A DNA stretch of 6,956 bases from Pirellulaceae bacterium (GTDB lineage Bacteria > Planctomycetota > Planctomycetia > Pirellulales > Pirellulaceae), in assembly GCA_030744095.1 (NCBI GenBank), contig JASLRF010000204.1:1-6956 (forward strand). Reading direction: 5' to 3'. Both the position numbers and the translations under genes were made by a program. This document shows positions 4,731 through 6,956 of the stretch, in pieces. Position 1 is the first letter of the stretch. Every line of letters starts with the position of its first letter. Below the pieces are notes generated by a model, which was not told where the DNA came from, ran no database searches, and saw only the letters and a list, made by a program, of their open reading frames with translations.

Positions 4731-5855
4731 ATGGATCGCCGGTTTGCCATTCTCTCCGTCGTGCTGGTTGCCGCTGGCTGCCAACAAAGTCCGTATGTGA
4801 GTTCGCACCTAGAAATCCTGGGTGCCGAGCGACGTGCTTTGGAAGTTCGAGTTCTGGACTTAGAATTCGAACTCGATCGCGCCCAGAAGCGCCTGATCGA
4901 CTATCAGGATGGCGACAGAGACGCGACTTCACGCGGCTCAAGGTCGACCGAAAGGTCTTCACGAGATTCTGGATCGCAAAATGGGGACCGAGGCGATGAC
5001 CTGATGCCGCCATCGATTCAGATCCCCGGTCTTGGTGACGACTCGCCGCCAACGTTGGAACCACCGCGCGTCAATGAAGGGCGACCAGCCGATAGTGTTC
5101 TTCCGAACTCAGATGGTGACTCGGTAATGACATCACCCCGCTATCAGCAGCCAACGCGGCCGATTGCCATCACGCCCCGAGCTCCGGGCGACCCTCGGAT
5201 CACTCATATCGAACTCAATCCAACCCTGACGGGCGGCACCGACTTTGACAGGAAATCGGGTGATGACGGCCTGATTATCGTGCTTGAGCCACGTAACGCA
5301 GACAACGAATTCGTTCCATTGGCCGGGCCGATCACAGTCGTGTTATTAGATTACGCCAAGCGTAACCAAGGTTCCGCTGCCCTAATCGATCGCTGGAAGA
5401 TCGACGCGCCGACTGTCCACAAGTTAATGCTGAACGATCAGCACGTTCAGGGGATTCAACTACGTTTGCCTTGGTCTGACCGGCCCCCAGAGAACAGCAA
5501 GTTGAGGCTGGACGTCCGCTACACGACCGCGGATGGTCGACATCTGGATGCCCGGTCGGACGTTGTTGTCTCATTGCCAGGTCAGTATTCAGCGCGCTGG
5601 ACGCCTCGTGCCCCAAGTTCCAGCAGTGAGCACGATCCCTCGCCGAACGACGGTCAAGCGCCGGTCAATATTGCTCGCCAACCCGATATGAACGAGAGCG
5701 CAGGATCGCCTCGAATGCCAACGGTAACCCAATCAGCGTTCACGATCGTTTCACCAGCGACGGAGCCCGTCTCCGTTGGGCCCACCAGCCAGACGGGATC
5801 TTCGCCGATTCCGCCGGAAACTGGTTCTCGACCGACTTGGCAGCCCATTCGCTAG
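4731..5855 (+). CDS. lipoprotein of unknown function with coiled coil and beta-rich region
   Basis: I do not recognise a family for this 374-residue protein. The N-terminus is a clear lipoprotein signal: Arg3-Arg4, hydrophobic 5-15, and VAAGC with Cys17 as the lipidated residue, so the mature protein should be membrane-anchored outside the cytoplasm. Residues ~24-58 (around ILGAERRALEVRVLDLEFEL) form a short charged heptad-like helix, probably a coiled coil. Residues ~60-150 are a Ser, Asp, Pro and Arg-rich linker. Residues ~155-285 look like a beta-rich globular domain (THIELNP, DGLIIVLEPRNADNEFVPLAGPITVVLLD, QLRLPWSD, LRLDVRYTTADGRHL). The last ~85 residues are again Pro/Ser-rich and disordered. 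No catalytic or metal-binding motif is evident. GAGG at 4719 gives an SD. It converges with the cytochrome gene across a 21-base gap. The architecture suggests an envelope scaffold, but that is inference. Confidence 0.85.
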   Translation: MDRRFAILSVVLVAAGCQQSPYVSSHLEILGAERRALEVRVLDLEFELDRAQKRLIDYQDGDRDATSRGSRSTERSSRDSGSQNGDRGDDLMPPSIQIPGLGDDSPPTLEPPRVNEGRPADSVLPNSDGDSVMTSPRYQQPTRPIAITPRAPGDPRITHIELNPTLTGGTDFDRKSGDDGLIIVLEPRNADNEFVPLAGPITVVLLDYAKRNQGSAALIDRWKIDAPTVHKLMLNDQHVQGIQLRLPWSDRPPENSKLRLDVRYTTADGRHLDARSDVVVSLPGQYSARWTPRAPSSSSEHDPSPNDGQAPVNIARQPDMNESAGSPRMPTVTQSAFTIVSPATEPVSVGPTSQTGSSPIPPETGSRPTWQPIR

Positions 5856-5863
5856 CGAGGCTG
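5841..5863. terminator. inverted repeat at the convergent gene junction, possible bidirectional terminator
   Basis: CAGCC (5841-5845) pairs with GGCTG (5859-5863). Inside lies the 10-base palindrome TCGCTAGCGA (5849-5858), offset by the three-base bulge CAT. It spans the lipoprotein stop (TAG 5853-5855) and ends 14 bases before the stop codon of the opposing gene. No U tract is present on either strand, so this is a weak call based on position and symmetry. Confidence 0.3.
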
Positions 5864-5876
5864 TGGCAACGGACCA

Positions 5877-6956
5877 TCACAGGCTGCGCAAGAACGCCAG
5901 TAAGTCCGCTAGAGCCTTGTCATCGAGTTCACTATCTAGTTGATGGCCGAAGGCAAGAAATACATCTGCCAGTTTCTTGGCACGATTGTCGTGAAAGTAG
6001 GGTCCGCGTTGACCGACGCCCAGCAGACTTGGTGGATTAAATCGGTCGTTGCCCAACTTGTCCAATAGATCTACCTGATACGTCTTAGGTGTTGTGTAGA
6101 ACGGTGGCGCATGGCAGGTCGTACATTCCAGCGAAGTGAATCGTTGTTTGCCGCGGCCGATCGCTGCGTGATCCTGTCGGCCCCGCACGATGTCGATCGA
6201 TGGCGGCGGTTGCAGTGTGGCCAGGAAAGCTGCGATGGCCGCAACGTGGCTGTCTTTCGGTTCTTGATCCGATTGCATCGTCTGTGAAATTGATTTTCGG
6301 ATCTGCGAATCCAAATCCTTGCCACTGCCGTTCCAAGCGAACGGAGCCGTCTCAGCTCGCCCCAATAACGACAAGACTCGTTTGGGCGCCCCGAACGAGC
6401 CGTCACTAAAATTGTCGTTGAGCATTCCATTGGTGTGGCCATCGGGGTGGCAGCTGTTACAGCTCATCCAGCTGTCGTGAGACAATGACGCATCAAAGAA
6501 CAGTCGCTCCCCTCGCTCGGCCAACGAGAGCTTGTAGGGCGGTCCCAAGGCGATTTCGGCCGATGATTCACGATTCTTAAGATCGACGATACTGATGGAA
6601 TCGGCGAACGTGTTCGTAATAAACGCCTGCTTTCCATTGTTGGCAATCGTGATAGCGCTCGGCCGTCGACCGACACCGATGCGCTGCAAACTGAAGTCAT
6701 CTTCACTTCCAACGGCAATCTCATGAACGCCACCTAACGAGACGACAACGTCTCCGCTAGAAGCAATCGCCAAGCCGGCCGGATCGCCGGTGGCATCGCC
6801 GGCGTGACCAAGTGGATGCATGTGCGCACCCGTATAGAGGTCCGCATCTTCGATCAACACAGAATCCAATTTCAGCCACCTGAGATCATTCGACATCAGG
6901 AGCCCCCAGTGAACGTCGTTTCGTACGGTGTGTGCAAGCTCGTTGAGCATCTGATG
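5877..6956 (-). CDS. beta-propeller/di-haem cytochrome c peroxidase (MauG-like) protein, N-terminus beyond window
   Basis: The frame is open to the right edge, so the visible 359 codons are the C-terminal part of a larger protein; the Met at 6950 is probably internal. Numbering from that Met, residues ~55-135 resemble YVTN/NHL-type propeller blades (DPAGLAIASSGDVVVSL; PSAITIANNGKQAFITNTFADSISIVDL). Residues ~140-357 match the bacterial di-haem cytochrome c peroxidase/MauG fold: LSLAERGERLFFDASLS leads to the first haem site CNSCH (164-168), and GRGKQRFTSLECTTCH to the second, CTTCH (276-280). PPSLLGVGQRGPYFHDNR (306-323) and AFGHQLD are typical of the end of the domain; His320 or His336 may be a haem ligand. 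Such proteins are exported to mature their c-type haems, and use peroxide or carry out oxidative modification; the substrate here is unknown. A signal peptide would lie outside the window. It converges on the lipoprotein gene. Confidence 0.9.
   Translation of the reverse strand, partial: HQMLNELAHTVRNDVHWGLLMSNDLRWLKLDSVLIEDADLYTGAHMHPLGHAGDATGDPAGLAIASSGDVVVSLGGVHEIAVGSEDDFSLQRIGVGRRPSAITIANNGKQAFITNTFADSISIVDLKNRESSAEIALGPPYKLSLAERGERLFFDASLSHDSWMSCNSCHPDGHTNGMLNDNFSDGSFGAPKRVLSLLGRAETAPFAWNGSGKDLDSQIRKSISQTMQSDQEPKDSHVAAIAAFLATLQPPPSIDIVRGRQDHAAIGRGKQRFTSLECTTCHAPPFYTTPKTYQVDLLDKLGNDRFNPPSLLGVGQRGPYFHDNRAKKLADVFLAFGHQLDSELDDKALADLLAFLRSL

Noticed and set aside
4180..5064. Minus-strand open frames over the clpP2 3' end and the clpP2-lipoprotein spacer
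   Set aside because: They overlap clpP2 or the lipoprotein in antisense, with biased, motif-free translations and no SD.

Overview
The window looks like chromosomal DNA from a planctomycete, most likely a Pirellulaceae relative of Rhodopirellula. This is an inference from protein style: trigger factor followed by two clpP paralogues, a DUF255 thioredoxin-like lipoprotein, an FHA protein, and a beta-propeller fused to a di-haem cytochrome c peroxidase. GC content is only moderately above one half, and Shine-Dalgarno (SD) sites are patchy. I see no transposase, integrase, CRISPR array, phage gene or rRNA.

Left block (1-1153, minus strand): an FHA-domain protein lies upstream of a DUF255/YyaL-type thioredoxin-fold lipoprotein that runs off the left edge. 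The two probably form a transcription unit. A 270-base intergenic stretch follows (1154-1423). It holds the SD of the FHA gene and, facing right, a near-consensus sigma70 promoter and a strong leader hairpin.

Central block (1424-4482, plus strand): tRNA-Gly(GCC), trigger factor (tig), a divergent clpP (clpP1) and a canonical clpP (clpP2). Trigger factor folds nascent chains at the ribosome and ClpP degrades unfolded or tagged proteins with an AAA+ partner, so this is a proteostasis cluster. In many bacteria clpX follows tig-clpP; here a second clpP takes its place and no ATPase is present in the window. The only clear promoter is ahead of the tRNA, so tRNA and tig are probably cotranscribed.

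Right block (4483-6956): a 248-base intergenic region with several inverted repeats, then a plus-strand lipoprotein of unknown function (lipobox, short coiled coil, central beta-rich region, disordered linkers). It converges, with 21 bases between the stops, on a minus-strand beta-propeller/di-haem cytochrome c peroxidase-like protein whose N-terminus lies beyond the right edge.

No wholly new system is evident. The best leads are the divergent ClpP1 paired with ClpP2, the structured tRNA-tig leader, the unrecognised lipoprotein, and the propeller-peroxidase fusion.
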